From Streptomyces sp. Je 1-369 (GTDB lineage Bacteria > Actinomycetota > Actinomycetes > Streptomycetales > Streptomycetaceae): a DNA stretch of 64,000 nt. A program made the position numbers and the translations under genes. Numbering within the stretch: position 1 is the stretch's first letter; each line of letters opens with the position of its first letter. Shown here one piece after another: positions 46,238 through 54,834 of this stretch. The notes under the pieces were generated by a model. The model worked only from the letters and a program-made list of their open reading frames with translations. It made no database searches and was not told the origin of the DNA. The DNA lies in the NCBI RefSeq assembly GCF_026810505.1, contig NZ_CP101750.1:2385448-2449447 (forward strand), written 5' to 3'.

Positions 46238-48660
46238 GCGGACGCGCGCGGCTCGCGGTCTGCGCCACGGCGGCCACGCTGATGGCGTCGGGCTCGCTGC
46301 TGCCGCTCGTCGATCCGGCGACGTGGTTCTTGCAGGCGATCGTCCTGCTCGTGCTGCAGAGCGGGGTGGGCGCGCTGGCCCGGCGGGTGCCGCTGGCCAG
46401 GCCCCTGACCGTGGCGGTGCAGGCCCTGGTGTCGCTGTTCCTGCTGACGCTGGTGTTCGCCCGCGAACAGGCGCTGGCCGGGATCGTGCCGGGGCCGGAC
46501 GTGTTCCGCAGGTTCGGGACGCTTCTGGAAGCGGGCGGCAACGACGTCAGCCAGTACATGATCCCGGCGCCGCTCAGCGACGGCATCCGGCTGATGCTGG
46601 TCGGCGGCGTGCTGGTGATCGGCCTCGCGGTGGACGCGCTCGCGGTGACCTTCCGTACGGCGGCCCCCGCCGGACTCCCGCTGCTCGCCCTGTACTCGGT
46701 CGCGGCGGGGCTCTCCGACGGCGGCGCGGGATGGCTGTGGTTCCTGCTGGCGGCCGCCGGATATCTGCTGCTGCTCCTGGCCGAGGGCCGGGACCGGCTC
46801 TCGCAGTGGGGCCGTGTCTTCGGCGGCGCGGCGCGCGCGCCGGGGCGGGTCAGCGCGGGCCTGGAAAGCGACGGCGGGGCACTCGCCCCGGTCCGCACGG
46901 GGCGCCGCATCGGGGCCGTCGCCCTGGGCATCGCCCTGGTGGTGCCGCTCGCGCTGCCCGCCCTGGACGGCGGTCTGCTTGACGGCTCCGGCGGTGCGGG
47001 CGGTGACGGATCGGGCGGCGGCGGAACGATCTCGGCGGTCAATCCGCTGGTGGCGCTCCAGGACAGCCTGAACCAGCCGGAGGACCGCGAGGTCCTGTCG
47101 TACCGCACGAACGCCGACACGACCGACGGGATGTATCTGCGGATCGTCTCCCTCGACCAGTTCGACGGCACGACGTGGAAGACCACCGTCCGGCGCATCC
47201 AGGACGTGCCGTCGCCGCTGCCGACCCCCCAGGGGCTGCGCCCCGACGTCCGCAGGACCGAGATCCAGACGAACATCGGGGCCGCCGACAGCTACGCGCA
47301 GAACTGGCTCCCGATGCCGTTCCCCGCCAGCCAGGTGGAGATCGACGGCCGCTGGCGGTACGAGCCGGTGGGCCGCGCCCTCGTGGGCGACCGGGGCCAG
47401 ACCACGCGGGGTGCGCAGTACAAGGTGAAGAGCCTGGTCGTGGAGCCCACGGCCGAGCAGCTCGCGGCCGCGCCCGAGCCGCCCGACGATCTGCGGCGCG
47501 AGTTCACGAAGGTGCCGGACTCGCTGCCCCAGCTGGTCGCGGACCGGGCCCGTCAGGTCACCAAGGGCGCCGGGAACCCGTACGAGCAGGCGGTCAAGCT
47601 CCAGGACTACTTCGCGTCGGACGGCGGGTTCACGTACAACACGCAGGTGCGCGCGGGCAGCGGTCCCTCGGCGATCGAGCGGTTCCTGAAGCAGAAGGAG
47701 GGCTTCTGCGTCCACTTCTCCTTCGCGATGGCCTCCATGGCACGGACGCTGGGGATACCGGCCCGGGTCGCGGTGGGTTTCACTCCGGGCACGGCCGAGG
47801 GGGACGGTTCGATGTCGGTCGGGCTGCGGGACGCGCACGCCTGGCCCGAGCTGTACTTCGAGGGCGTGGGCTGGACCCGTTTCGAGCCGACGCCGAGCCG
47901 CGGCACGGTGCCGGACTACACCCGCGCGGACGTCCCGTCCGGCGACACGGACGACCCGGACACCCCGGAGCCTTCCACCTCCTCCGAGCCCTCCACGGCG
48001 CCTTCCGCCGCGGACACCTGCCCGCCCGACCAGAAGAAGCAGGGCGGCTGCGCGAGCATCGCCCCGGCGATCGCGGGTGGTTCGGGCGATGACGGGCCGC
48101 CCGTCGCGATGATCGTGGGCATCGGTCTGGCGGCGCTGCTCGCCCTCACCCTGCCTCTGCTGCCCCTGCTGTGGCGGACCAGGGTCCGGGCCGCGCGCCT
48201 GGGTTCCGGCGGCCGCACCCCGCGGGACGCGGCGGCGCGCACGCTGGCCGCCTGGCTGGAAGTGACCGATACGGCCTGGGACCACGGCATTGCGCCGGAC
48301 GAGTCACAGACCCCGCGGAAGGCCGCCGCGCGGATCGTCCGCGTGGGGCAGCTGGCCAGTGGTCCCGCGGAGGCCGTCCATCGGGTGGCGGCCGCGGTGG
48401 AGCAGGTGCTCTACGCTCCGCATCCGCAGCCCGCGGCGGGCCTCGCCGAGGACGTCCGGCGCGTCCAGGACGGCCTGAACGCTTCGGTGGGCCGGACGAC
48501 GCGACTGCGGGTGACGCTCGCGCCGCGTTCGGCCGCGCGGGTGGTGTGGGCGGCCTCGGACCGGTGGGCGGCGTTCGGGGAGCGGTGGCGCGAGCGGACC
48601 GCCAAGCGGTGGTCGGCGCTCGCACGGAAGCTGCCGCGCCGGGCCGGCCAGGAGAACTGA
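46234..48660 (+). CDS. TgpA-like transglutaminase-domain membrane protein
   Basis: An 808-residue protein. About six helices fill residues 1-190 and another lies near 230-245. The exported transglutaminase-like core has the catalytic cysteine C492 in KQKEGFCVHFSFAMA, H535 in LRDAHAWPELYF, and TRFEPTPSRG. A Pro/Ser/Thr-rich stretch (~565-600) leads to a last helix near 625-650 and a cytoplasmic DUF4129-like tail. It completes the MoxR-DUF58-TgpA trio, a widespread but poorly understood envelope system. A long hairpin follows the stop. Confidence 0.93.
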   Translation: MSGRARLAVCATAATLMASGSLLPLVDPATWFLQAIVLLVLQSGVGALARRVPLARPLTVAVQALVSLFLLTLVFAREQALAGIVPGPDVFRRFGTLLEAGGNDVSQYMIPAPLSDGIRLMLVGGVLVIGLAVDALAVTFRTAAPAGLPLLALYSVAAGLSDGGAGWLWFLLAAAGYLLLLLAEGRDRLSQWGRVFGGAARAPGRVSAGLESDGGALAPVRTGRRIGAVALGIALVVPLALPALDGGLLDGSGGAGGDGSGGGGTISAVNPLVALQDSLNQPEDREVLSYRTNADTTDGMYLRIVSLDQFDGTTWKTTVRRIQDVPSPLPTPQGLRPDVRRTEIQTNIGAADSYAQNWLPMPFPASQVEIDGRWRYEPVGRALVGDRGQTTRGAQYKVKSLVVEPTAEQLAAAPEPPDDLRREFTKVPDSLPQLVADRARQVTKGAGNPYEQAVKLQDYFASDGGFTYNTQVRAGSGPSAIERFLKQKEGFCVHFSFAMASMARTLGIPARVAVGFTPGTAEGDGSMSVGLRDAHAWPELYFEGVGWTRFEPTPSRGTVPDYTRADVPSGDTDDPDTPEPSTSSEPSTAPSAADTCPPDQKKQGGCASIAPAIAGGSGDDGPPVAMIVGIGLAALLALTLPLLPLLWRTRVRAARLGSGGRTPRDAAARTLAAWLEVTDTAWDHGIAPDESQTPRKAAARIVRVGQLASGPAEAVHRVAAAVEQVLYAPHPQPAAGLAEDVRRVQDGLNASVGRTTRLRVTLAPRSAARVVWAASDRWAAFGERWRERTAKRWSALARKLPRRAGQEN

Positions 48661-48675
48661 GGCGCGGGTCCGTAC

Positions 48676-48720
48676 ATGTGTGAGGGGCGGCCACCCAGTG
48701 GGTGGCCGCCCCTCACACGT
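48676..48720. terminator. Terminator between convergent tgpA-like and DUF3040 genes
   Basis: GTGTGAGGGGCGGCCACCC (48678-48696) pairs perfectly with its complement (48700-48718) around AGT. It serves both converging genes. Confidence 0.88.
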
Positions 48721-48756
48721 ACCTACGTCTGTTCGGTCAGGCGTGAGCCGCTGGGC

Positions 48757-49170
48757 TCACTGACCGCCCTGCTGTTCGTCGCGGCGACGCTGCCACCGCT
48801 GCTCGATCCGGTTCATGACGGAGCGGCGCTGCCTCGCCGGCCGTGGGGCCGCTGCCCCACCTGGCGCGGCGGCCGTGCCCGAAGCCTGCTCGCCCGGTTT
48901 CGGCGCTTTGCGCCAGCCGGTGACGGCGAGCACCGCGCAGCCCAGCATGACGAGGAACCCCACCACGCTGATCCAGATCTGCTGGGCGACCATTCCGGAC
49001 ATGAGAAGGGCGATGCCCACAAGGAAGCCCACGACCGCTTGGTAGACCCGCTTCCGGGTGTACGTGCGCAGCCCGCTTCCCTCAAGCGCTGTCGCGAACT
49101 TGGGATCTTCGGCGTACAGCGCTCGCTCCATTTGCTCGAGCATGCGCTGCTCGTGCTCCGAGAGCGGCAC
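48757..49170 (-). CDS. DUF3040 small membrane protein
   Basis: A 137-residue actinobacterial protein. It opens MPLSEHEQRMLEQMERALYA, the DUF3040 signature, followed by DPKFATAL. Two adjacent helices (QAVVGFLVGIALLMSGMVA, WISVVGFLVMLGCAVLAVT) span about 46-85. The tail is basic, with RQRRSVMNRIEQRWQRRRDE. Start GTG 49170 has GAGGAGG nicely spaced. Function unknown; genes of this family often sit near dcw or dinB loci. Confidence 0.9.
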   Translation of the reverse strand: MPLSEHEQRMLEQMERALYAEDPKFATALEGSGLRTYTRKRVYQAVVGFLVGIALLMSGMVAQQIWISVVGFLVMLGCAVLAVTGWRKAPKPGEQASGTAAAPGGAAAPRPARQRRSVMNRIEQRWQRRRDEQQGGQ

Positions 49171-49445
49171 GGAGTCCTCCTCATCGTGCAGTCGCCGGGG
49201 CGACCGGGGGTCCCCTTCAGGATAGGCAGGGAATCGCCCCCGTGAAACCCGCCCCTCTACGCCAACTTCGCCAAACCGGACCTTCACTCCGCTCCGGCTC
49301 GCTGAAGCGTGCATTCCCCAGCGGCCGAACCGTCATGCAGAACGGTGTCCCTCGATCATACGGCGCCCGTAGCCCGTTCGGGGGGCCTGTGGCGTACTCC
49401 ATGTGCGGCTGCGCCCCTGATCAGCCGGTGAGCCACGGGAGCAGC

Positions 49446-50225
49446 TCAGGTCGCGGACGTCTCCCGTGCCTCGCCGAGCACGTGCAGCTGGGTGGCCACG
49501 GCATGGAAAGCGGGCAGCTCGGCCGCGGCGGCCTCCAGCTGGAGGAGGGCCTCCATGGCGCCAGGCTCGGTGTCCACGAGGACGCCGGGGACCAGGTCGG
49601 CGAAGACGCGGACGCCGTGCACCGCGTCGACGCGCACGCCCGCGGACTCGACGAGCGCGGTGAGCTGCTCGGCGGTGAAGCGGCGCGGCACGGGGTCGCC
49701 TGCGCCCCAGCGGCCCGCCGGGTCGGCGAGTGCGGTCTGCGCCTCCTTGAAGTGCCCGGCGAGGGCGCGGGCGAGCACGGCGCCGCCGAGGCCCGCCCCG
49801 AGCAGGCTGAGGATGCCGGCGGGGCGCAGCGCGTCGACGGCGAGGCGGACGCCCTCGGCGGGGTCGTCCACGTACTCCAGGACGCCGTGGCACAGGACCG
49901 CGTCGAAGCCGCCCCGCTCGACGACGTCGAAGAGGCCGAGGATGTCGCCCTGGACGCCGCGGACCCGGTCGGCGACGCCTGCTTCGGCGGCGCGGCGCTC
50001 CAGTGCGAACAGCGCGTTCGGGCTGGGGTCGACGACCGTGACGCGGTGGCCGAGCCGGGCGACGGGCACGGCGAAGTTGCCGCTGCCGCCGCCGGTGTCG
50101 AGCACGTCGAGTTCGGTGCGCGACTCCCTACCGGTGGCCTTGACCCGGCGGTCCAGGGCGTCCTTCAGGACGTCCCAGACCACTGCTGTACGAAGAGAAG
50201 CGCGGGGGCGCATCGGGTCCGACAC
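49446..50225 (-). CDS. SAM-dependent methyltransferase
   Basis: A 259-residue class I methyltransferase. The SAM glycine loop is LDVLDTGGGSGNFAVPVA (about residue 40), motif II is VTVVDPSPNALFAL, and VLCHGVLEYVDDPAEGV is the post-II motif typical of small-molecule methyltransferases such as UbiE or SmtA/CmoM-like enzymes. GTG 50225 starts the gene. Substrate unknown. The 275-bp gap to the DUF3040 gene contains no recognisable gene. Confidence 0.88.
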   Translation of the reverse strand: MSDPMRPRASLRTAVVWDVLKDALDRRVKATGRESRTELDVLDTGGGSGNFAVPVARLGHRVTVVDPSPNALFALERRAAEAGVADRVRGVQGDILGLFDVVERGGFDAVLCHGVLEYVDDPAEGVRLAVDALRPAGILSLLGAGLGGAVLARALAGHFKEAQTALADPAGRWGAGDPVPRRFTAEQLTALVESAGVRVDAVHGVRVFADLVPGVLVDTEPGAMEALLQLEAAAAELPAFHAVATQLHVLGEARETSAT

Positions 50226-50324
50226 GGCAGGTGACTCCTCGGCGCGTGGGGTGCGGATATGGCTCCACCCTATTGCCTGCGCCGTGGTGCCAGGGCCACG
50301 TGTCCCACCGTGCGGACGCGCCGG

Positions 50325-50870
50325 TCAGCCCGCGTCCGGCGGCTCCCGGCCCGCGTCCTGGGACTCCTGCCGGGGCTGGGGCAGCACGGGCTGGAGCACG
50401 AGCATCCGCTCGACGATGCGCAGGAACATCGCGACGTCGCGGAGCAGGTCGTCGGCGTCGCGGGTGGTGGCTGCGGCCGCTATGCCCGCCTCGGCGCGGG
50501 CCCGGCGGGCGGCACCGGAGGCGAACAGGGCGCTCCACTCGGTCAGTTCGGGGGCTATTTCGGGGAGGACTTCCCAGGCGCTGCGGATGCGCTGCCTGCG
50601 GCGCGCGGTCGTCTCGGGGCGGCCGCGGGCGGCCAGGACGGCGGCGGCGGTGCGCAGGGCGGCGAGGTGTGCGGTGGCGTAGCGCTCGTGCGGGGCTTCC
50701 AGGCGGGCGGCCTCGTCGATGCCGGCGCGGGCCTGGGCCAGCAGTTCGAGGGCGGCGGGCGGGGCGGTCGCGCGGCGCAGGACGGGGTGGACATCGCTCG
50801 CCGGGCCGGTCAGTGAGGGAGCAGGGCCGACGGCGCGGTGCCGGTGGGCGGCTGCGGAAGTGCTGGCCAT
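50325..50870 (-). CDS. SAV_6107-type HEPN-domain protein
   Basis: A 181-residue helical protein resembling the actinobacterial SAV_6107 HEPN family. APPAALELLAQARAGIDEAAR starts the helical bundle, and HERYATAHLAALR contains an Rx4H motif, the catalytic signature of HEPN ribonucleases. The bundle continues to ADDLLRDVAMFLRIVERML. HEPN proteins often act as toxins or antiviral RNases, but no nucleotidyltransferase or antitoxin gene is adjacent. ATG 50870 has AGGAGG upstream. It is divergent from the ABC-like/YhgE/TetR operon and shares its promoter gap. Confidence 0.8.
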   Translation of the reverse strand: MASTSAAAHRHRAVGPAPSLTGPASDVHPVLRRATAPPAALELLAQARAGIDEAARLEAPHERYATAHLAALRTAAAVLAARGRPETTARRRQRIRSAWEVLPEIAPELTEWSALFASGAARRARAEAGIAAAATTRDADDLLRDVAMFLRIVERMLVLQPVLPQPRQESQDAGREPPDAG

Positions 50871-50959
50871 GACGAACCTCCTGTCGTCGTGTGACGGCGC
50901 AGTGGCCGTATGTGCCCATCGTGGAGTACGCCACTGACAATCGGCTCTGACCTGGGCCT

Positions 50960-50989
50960 TTGCCTCGGCCGGGGGTTCGGGCTTACTTT
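50960..50989 (+). promoter_or_regulatory. Predicted promoter of the ABC-like/yhgE/tetR operon
   Basis: TTGCCT (50960-50965) and TACTTT (50984-50989) are 18 bases apart. Transcription would start near 50996, inside the palindrome at 50993-51006. Confidence 0.55.
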
Positions 50990-50992
50990 TGT

Positions 50993-51006
50993 ACTGACCA
51001 GTCAGT
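50993..51006 (+). promoter_or_regulatory. TetR-type operator palindrome
   Basis: ACTGAC-CA-GTCAGT is a perfect dyad with 6-bp arms around CA, of the form commonly bound by TetR-family repressors. It overlaps the predicted start site of the operon whose last gene encodes a TetR regulator, so autoregulation is the simplest reading. Confidence 0.65.
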
Positions 51007-51057
51007 TCAAAAGCCGGTGCGGGTGCGCCCGGCGCGATGAAGGGGCAGGGGGGGACT

Positions 51058-51876
51058 GTGGACGGTCCGACCGATGGCGCGCGGGGAGCCGCCGTCACCG
51101 CCGAGGACTTCGGGCTCAAGGGTCCGCGCGGCTGGGCGTTCCGCGGCATCGGGATCCGTGCGGAGCCCGGGTCGCTGATCGCTCTGGAGGGCCCTTCGGG
51201 GTCGGGCCGCACTTGTCTTCTGCTCGCGCTGACGGGACGTATGCGTGCCACTGAGGGCCATGCGTCCGTGGGGCGCTTCCGCCTGCCGAAGCAGCTGGCC
51301 GCGGTGCGCGGGATCAGCGGGCTCGGGCCCGTGCCCGGTGTCACCGACCTCGACCCTGCCCTGACCGTCGGCGAGCACCTGCGCGAACGCGCGCTGCTGC
51401 AGCGGCGGTTCGGGGGTTCGCTGCGTGGACTCCTGCGGCCGCGCGGCGAACGGAGGAACGAGGCGCGGCTGCGCGTCGACGCGGCACTGGCCGCCGCCGG
51501 GCTCGACCCGGAGACGCTGCCCAAGGGGCGGCGGACCGCGGTGCGCGATCTGGAGCGGCTCGAAGTGCTGCGGCTCTCGGTGGCGCTGGCCCTGATCGGC
51601 CGCCCGCGCGTGCTGGGCGTCGACGACACCGACCTGAAGCTCTCCGACGCCGAACGGGCCGAGGCCTGGGGAATGCTGGCGTCCCTCACGGACCACGGCA
51701 TGACCGTCGTGGCGGTGTGCAGCGAGGCCCCCGAGGGCGCGGTCGTGGTCCGCACCGGCTCCCGCCCCGACGAACGTTCCGAAGCCCGTGCCGACGCACG
51801 TCCCGACGACCGATCCGACGACCGCTCCGACGACAAGGAGGCGGCGGATGCGCTCGCCGAAGCTCGCCGCGCTTGA
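51058..51876 (+). CDS. Degenerate ABC-ATPase-like protein paired with YhgE
   Basis: A 272-residue protein with an ABC nucleotide-binding fold but altered motifs. Walker A reads GPSGSGRT, with Arg for the essential Lys. The LSGGQ signature is replaced around VRDLERLEVLRLSVALAL. Walker B ends VLGVDDTD, with Asp for the catalytic Glu, and the H-loop His is replaced (VVAVCSEAP). The last 40 residues are charged Asp/Arg repeats (RPDDRSDDRSDD). Start is GTG 51058, which has GGGGGG before it; ATG 51037 has none. The gene overlaps yhgE by 29 bases. Confidence 0.85.
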   Translation: MDGPTDGARGAAVTAEDFGLKGPRGWAFRGIGIRAEPGSLIALEGPSGSGRTCLLLALTGRMRATEGHASVGRFRLPKQLAAVRGISGLGPVPGVTDLDPALTVGEHLRERALLQRRFGGSLRGLLRPRGERRNEARLRVDAALAAAGLDPETLPKGRRTAVRDLERLEVLRLSVALALIGRPRVLGVDDTDLKLSDAERAEAWGMLASLTDHGMTVVAVCSEAPEGAVVVRTGSRPDERSEARADARPDDRSDDRSDDKEAADALAEARRA

Positions 51877-53932
51877 GCTCAGGCGCTTCGGCAGGGGGAA
51901 GCTGCCGCGCGCCGCGCTCGTCGCACTCCTGCTGCTGCCCCTGCTGTACGGAGCCCTGTACCTGTGGTCCTTCTGGGACCCCTACGGCCGCCTCGACCGC
52001 ATCCCCGTGGCACTCGTCAACGACGACAAGGGCGCCACCGCGCAGGGCAAGAAGCTCGCGGCGGGCGACAACATCGTCGAGGGGCTGCGCGACAGCAAGA
52101 CCTTCGAGTGGCACGAGGTGAGCGACGCCGAGGCGCGCAGGGGCGTCGAGGACGGCACGTACTACCTGTCCCTGACGATGCCCACGGACTTCAGCAAGCG
52201 CATCGCGTCGAGTTCGGGGGACTCCCCCGAGACGGGTGCCTTGCGGGTCCGTACGAACGACGCCAACAACTACATCGTCGGGCAGATCTCGCGGACGGTC
52301 TTCTCCGAGGTGCGCTCCGCCGCGTCCACGAAGGCCTCGCGCTCGTTCCTCGACAAGATCTTCATCTCGTTCTCCGACATCCACGGGGCCACGCAGAAGG
52401 CCGCCGACGGCGCCGACAAGCTGGACAGCGGCATCGGCAAGGCGAAGAAGGGCTCCAAGGACCTCGCGAACGGCCTCGGGGACGCCAAGGACGGCAGCGG
52501 CAAGCTGTCCAGTGGCGTCGAGAAGCTCGACAAGGGTGCGGGCAGGCTCCAGACCGGCTCGAAGAAGGTCGCGGACGGTACGCAGAAGCTGGCCGACAAG
52601 GTCAACGGCACGGCGGACCAGGTGCGGCCCTTCCTGAAGGACAACGGCAAGACGATCGGGGACACGGCGCAGCTGGTCGCCGACTCCTCCAAGGCGATGC
52701 GCCGCAACCTGTCCACCTGGGTCGAGCTGGCGCCCGTGGCGGCCGAGGGCGCCAAGGACGGCTCCCGGGTCATCGGCGACTTCTACCGCGAGCGGTGCGA
52801 GAAGGCCCCCGTCCCCGATCCCCACTGCGCGCGGTTCAAGAAGGCCAGGACGGCCGCCGAGGACGTGTCGACCATCGCGGACGACATGAACACCGTCATC
52901 AAGGACCAGAACAGCGACGTCAAGAAGCTCGACAAGCACCTGGCCGCGCTGGAGAAGAAGTCCCAGGCGCTCGCCGACCGCGCCCCGCACCTCGACGAGG
53001 ACCTGAACACCGCCGTCACCCAGATCAACGACCTCAACAAGGGCGCGGGCGAGGTCGCCAAGGGCGCCAAGAAGATCCACACCGGCCTCGGCACCGCGAG
53101 CACCGGCGCCAACGACCTCGACGAGGGCATCGGCAAGCTGGAGACCGGCGCGAGCGACCTCAAGGGCGGCATGTTCAAGCTCGCCGACGGGTCGTCGAAG
53201 CTGTCCGGCGGACTGCACGACGGCGTCAAGAAGATCCCGGACTACGACAAGAAGGACCGTGACGAACGTACGGGCGTCATGTCCGACCCCGTGCAGCTCG
53301 CCTCCCAGTCGCTGCACAAGGCACCCAACTACGGGACCGGATTCGCCCCGTACTTCATCCCGCTCTCCCTGTGGGTCGGCGCGATGGTGGCGTACATGTT
53401 GATCCAGCCGCTCAACCGGCGCGCGCTCGCCGCGGGCGCCTCCGCGTGGCGCATCGCGCTCGCGGGCTGGCTCCCGGTGGCCGCCCTCGGGGTGCTCCAG
53501 ACGGCGGCGCTGCTCTCCGTACTGCACTGGGGCATCGGTCTGCAGATGGAGCGGGCGGCCGGGACGGTGGGCTTCCTGTTCCTGGTGACGGCGTGCTTCG
53601 CGGCGATCGTGCAGTGGCTCAACGCCCGCTTCGGAGCGGCCGGACGCATCCTCGTCCTCGCCCTGCTGATGCTGCAGCTGACGTCGGCGGGCGGCACGTA
53701 CCCCGTTCAGACGAGCCCCGGCTTCTTCAGCGCGATCCACCCCTTCCTGCCGATGAGTTACGTCGTCGAGGCTCTCCGGAGACTCATCACGGGCGGCGGC
53801 CTCGGTCCCGTCTGGCAGGGCTGCGCGGTGCTGACCGCCTTCACCCTGGGCGCCCTCGCCCTCACCGCGCTCTCCGCACGCCGCAAGCAGGTGTGGACCC
53901 TCGACCGGCTGCACCCGGAGCTGACGCTGTGA
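51848..53932 (+). CDS. yhgE: YhgE/Pip-family membrane protein
   Basis: A 694-residue protein. The first helix LVALLLLPLLYGALYLWSFW and IPVALVNDDKGA mark the YhgE/Pip start. A large extracytoplasmic region of about 400 residues holds coiled-coil pseudo-repeats such as GSGKLSSGVEKLDKGAGRL and GANDLDEGIGKLETGASDL. Five or so C-terminal helices (510-680) resemble ABC-2 permeases. Relatives include phage-infection protein Pip and the T7SS protein EsaA. Start ATG 51848 has AAGGAGGCGG. With the upstream ATPase-like gene it looks like an ABC-2-derived transporter. Confidence 0.93.
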   Translation: MRSPKLAALELRRFGRGKLPRAALVALLLLPLLYGALYLWSFWDPYGRLDRIPVALVNDDKGATAQGKKLAAGDNIVEGLRDSKTFEWHEVSDAEARRGVEDGTYYLSLTMPTDFSKRIASSSGDSPETGALRVRTNDANNYIVGQISRTVFSEVRSAASTKASRSFLDKIFISFSDIHGATQKAADGADKLDSGIGKAKKGSKDLANGLGDAKDGSGKLSSGVEKLDKGAGRLQTGSKKVADGTQKLADKVNGTADQVRPFLKDNGKTIGDTAQLVADSSKAMRRNLSTWVELAPVAAEGAKDGSRVIGDFYRERCEKAPVPDPHCARFKKARTAAEDVSTIADDMNTVIKDQNSDVKKLDKHLAALEKKSQALADRAPHLDEDLNTAVTQINDLNKGAGEVAKGAKKIHTGLGTASTGANDLDEGIGKLETGASDLKGGMFKLADGSSKLSGGLHDGVKKIPDYDKKDRDERTGVMSDPVQLASQSLHKAPNYGTGFAPYFIPLSLWVGAMVAYMLIQPLNRRALAAGASAWRIALAGWLPVAALGVLQTAALLSVLHWGIGLQMERAAGTVGFLFLVTACFAAIVQWLNARFGAAGRILVLALLMLQLTSAGGTYPVQTSPGFFSAIHPFLPMSYVVEALRRLITGGGLGPVWQGCAVLTAFTLGALALTALSARRKQVWTLDRLHPELTL

Positions 53933-53997
53933 GCGGCGCCCACTCCGTGCGCACGACGGGGCCGGGCGGCCCGGCGCGACCTGTGAGAATCAGGACC

Positions 53998-54618
53998 ATG
54001 GACAGCAGTGCAGGCAGCACCCGCCGCGAGGCCACCCGGCAGAAGCTCTACGAGGCCGCGGTCACCCTCATCGCGGAACAGGGCTTCTCGGCCACGACGG
54101 TCGACGAGATCGCCGAGCGGGCCGGAGTCGCGAAGGGCACCGTCTACTACAACTTCGCGAGCAAATCGGTCCTCTTCGAAGAGCTGCTGCGGCACGGTGT
54201 CGGCCTGCTGACCGCCTCCCTGAAGGAGGCCTCCGAGGAGGCGGCGAGGAGCGGCGGCAGCACGGTCGACGCCCTCGACGCGATGATCCGGGCCGGCCTG
54301 GTCTTCATCAACCGCTATCCGGCCTTCACACAGCTCTACGTGGCCGAGCTGTGGCGGACCAACCGCGCGTGGCAGTCCACCCTGCTCGTGGTCAGGCAGC
54401 AGGCCGTCGCGGTGGTCGAGGACGTACTGCGGGCGGGCGTGGAGAGCGGTGAGCTCAGCGACGAGATCGACATCCCGCTGACGGCCGCGGCGCTCGTCGG
54501 CATGGTGCTGGTCGCCGCGCTGGACTGGCAGGCCTTCCAGCCGGAGCGCTCGCTCGACGACGTGCACGCGGCACTGTCGCGGCTGCTGCAGGGCCGGGTC
54601 AGCGGCACGCGCGCGTAG
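53998..54618 (+). CDS. TetR-family transcriptional regulator
   Basis: A 206-residue repressor. The N-terminal helix-turn-helix domain runs ATRQKLYEAAVTLIAEQGFS, TTVDEIAERAGVAKGTVYYN and FASKSVLFEELL (residues 10-60); the C-terminal ligand domain is all-helical, ending ALVGMVLVAALDWQAFQPERS. It lies 65 bases after yhgE and is probably the operon's own regulator, binding 50993-51006 and perhaps 54780-54799. ATG 53998 has AGGA upstream. Ligand unknown. Confidence 0.92.
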   Translation: MDSSAGSTRREATRQKLYEAAVTLIAEQGFSATTVDEIAERAGVAKGTVYYNFASKSVLFEELLRHGVGLLTASLKEASEEAARSGGSTVDALDAMIRAGLVFINRYPAFTQLYVAELWRTNRAWQSTLLVVRQQAVAVVEDVLRAGVESGELSDEIDIPLTAAALVGMVLVAALDWQAFQPERSLDDVHAALSRLLQGRVSGTRA

Positions 54619-54658
54619 ACCTGCTTCTTCGATCTCTTTCGATCTCTCCAGGACGGCC

Positions 54659-54713
54659 AAGGGCGCGGCGCGGTTCCGCCGCCCCGTGTCGGCGGTACCG
54701 GCGCCGCGCCCTT
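54659..54713 (+). terminator. Terminator after tetR
   Basis: AAGGGCGCGGCGC (54659-54671) pairs with GCGCCGCGCCCTT (54701-54713); the loop contains its own CCGCCG/CGGCGG stem. It ends the ABC-like/yhgE/tetR transcript. Confidence 0.88.
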
Positions 54714-54764
54714 CTCCGTGCCCCACACTCTTCCGTCTCCGCAGGTGGGAGCCCATCCGTGCGG

Positions 54765-54799
54765 GTACTCATCTCACTCACTGAGTACGGATACTCAGT
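54765..54799. promoter_or_regulatory. Operator-like dyad upstream of the DUF4126 gene
   Basis: ACTGAGTA (54780-54787) and TACTCAGT (54792-54799) form a perfect 8-bp-arm dyad around CGGA. A further half-site GTACTCA lies at 54765-54771. The spacing and symmetry suit a TetR-type or other dimeric regulator; the neighbouring tetR product is a candidate. Confidence 0.6.
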
Positions 54800-54834
54800 C
54801 GTCCGTGTTCATCCCCAGGCCGATACGTTCACAA

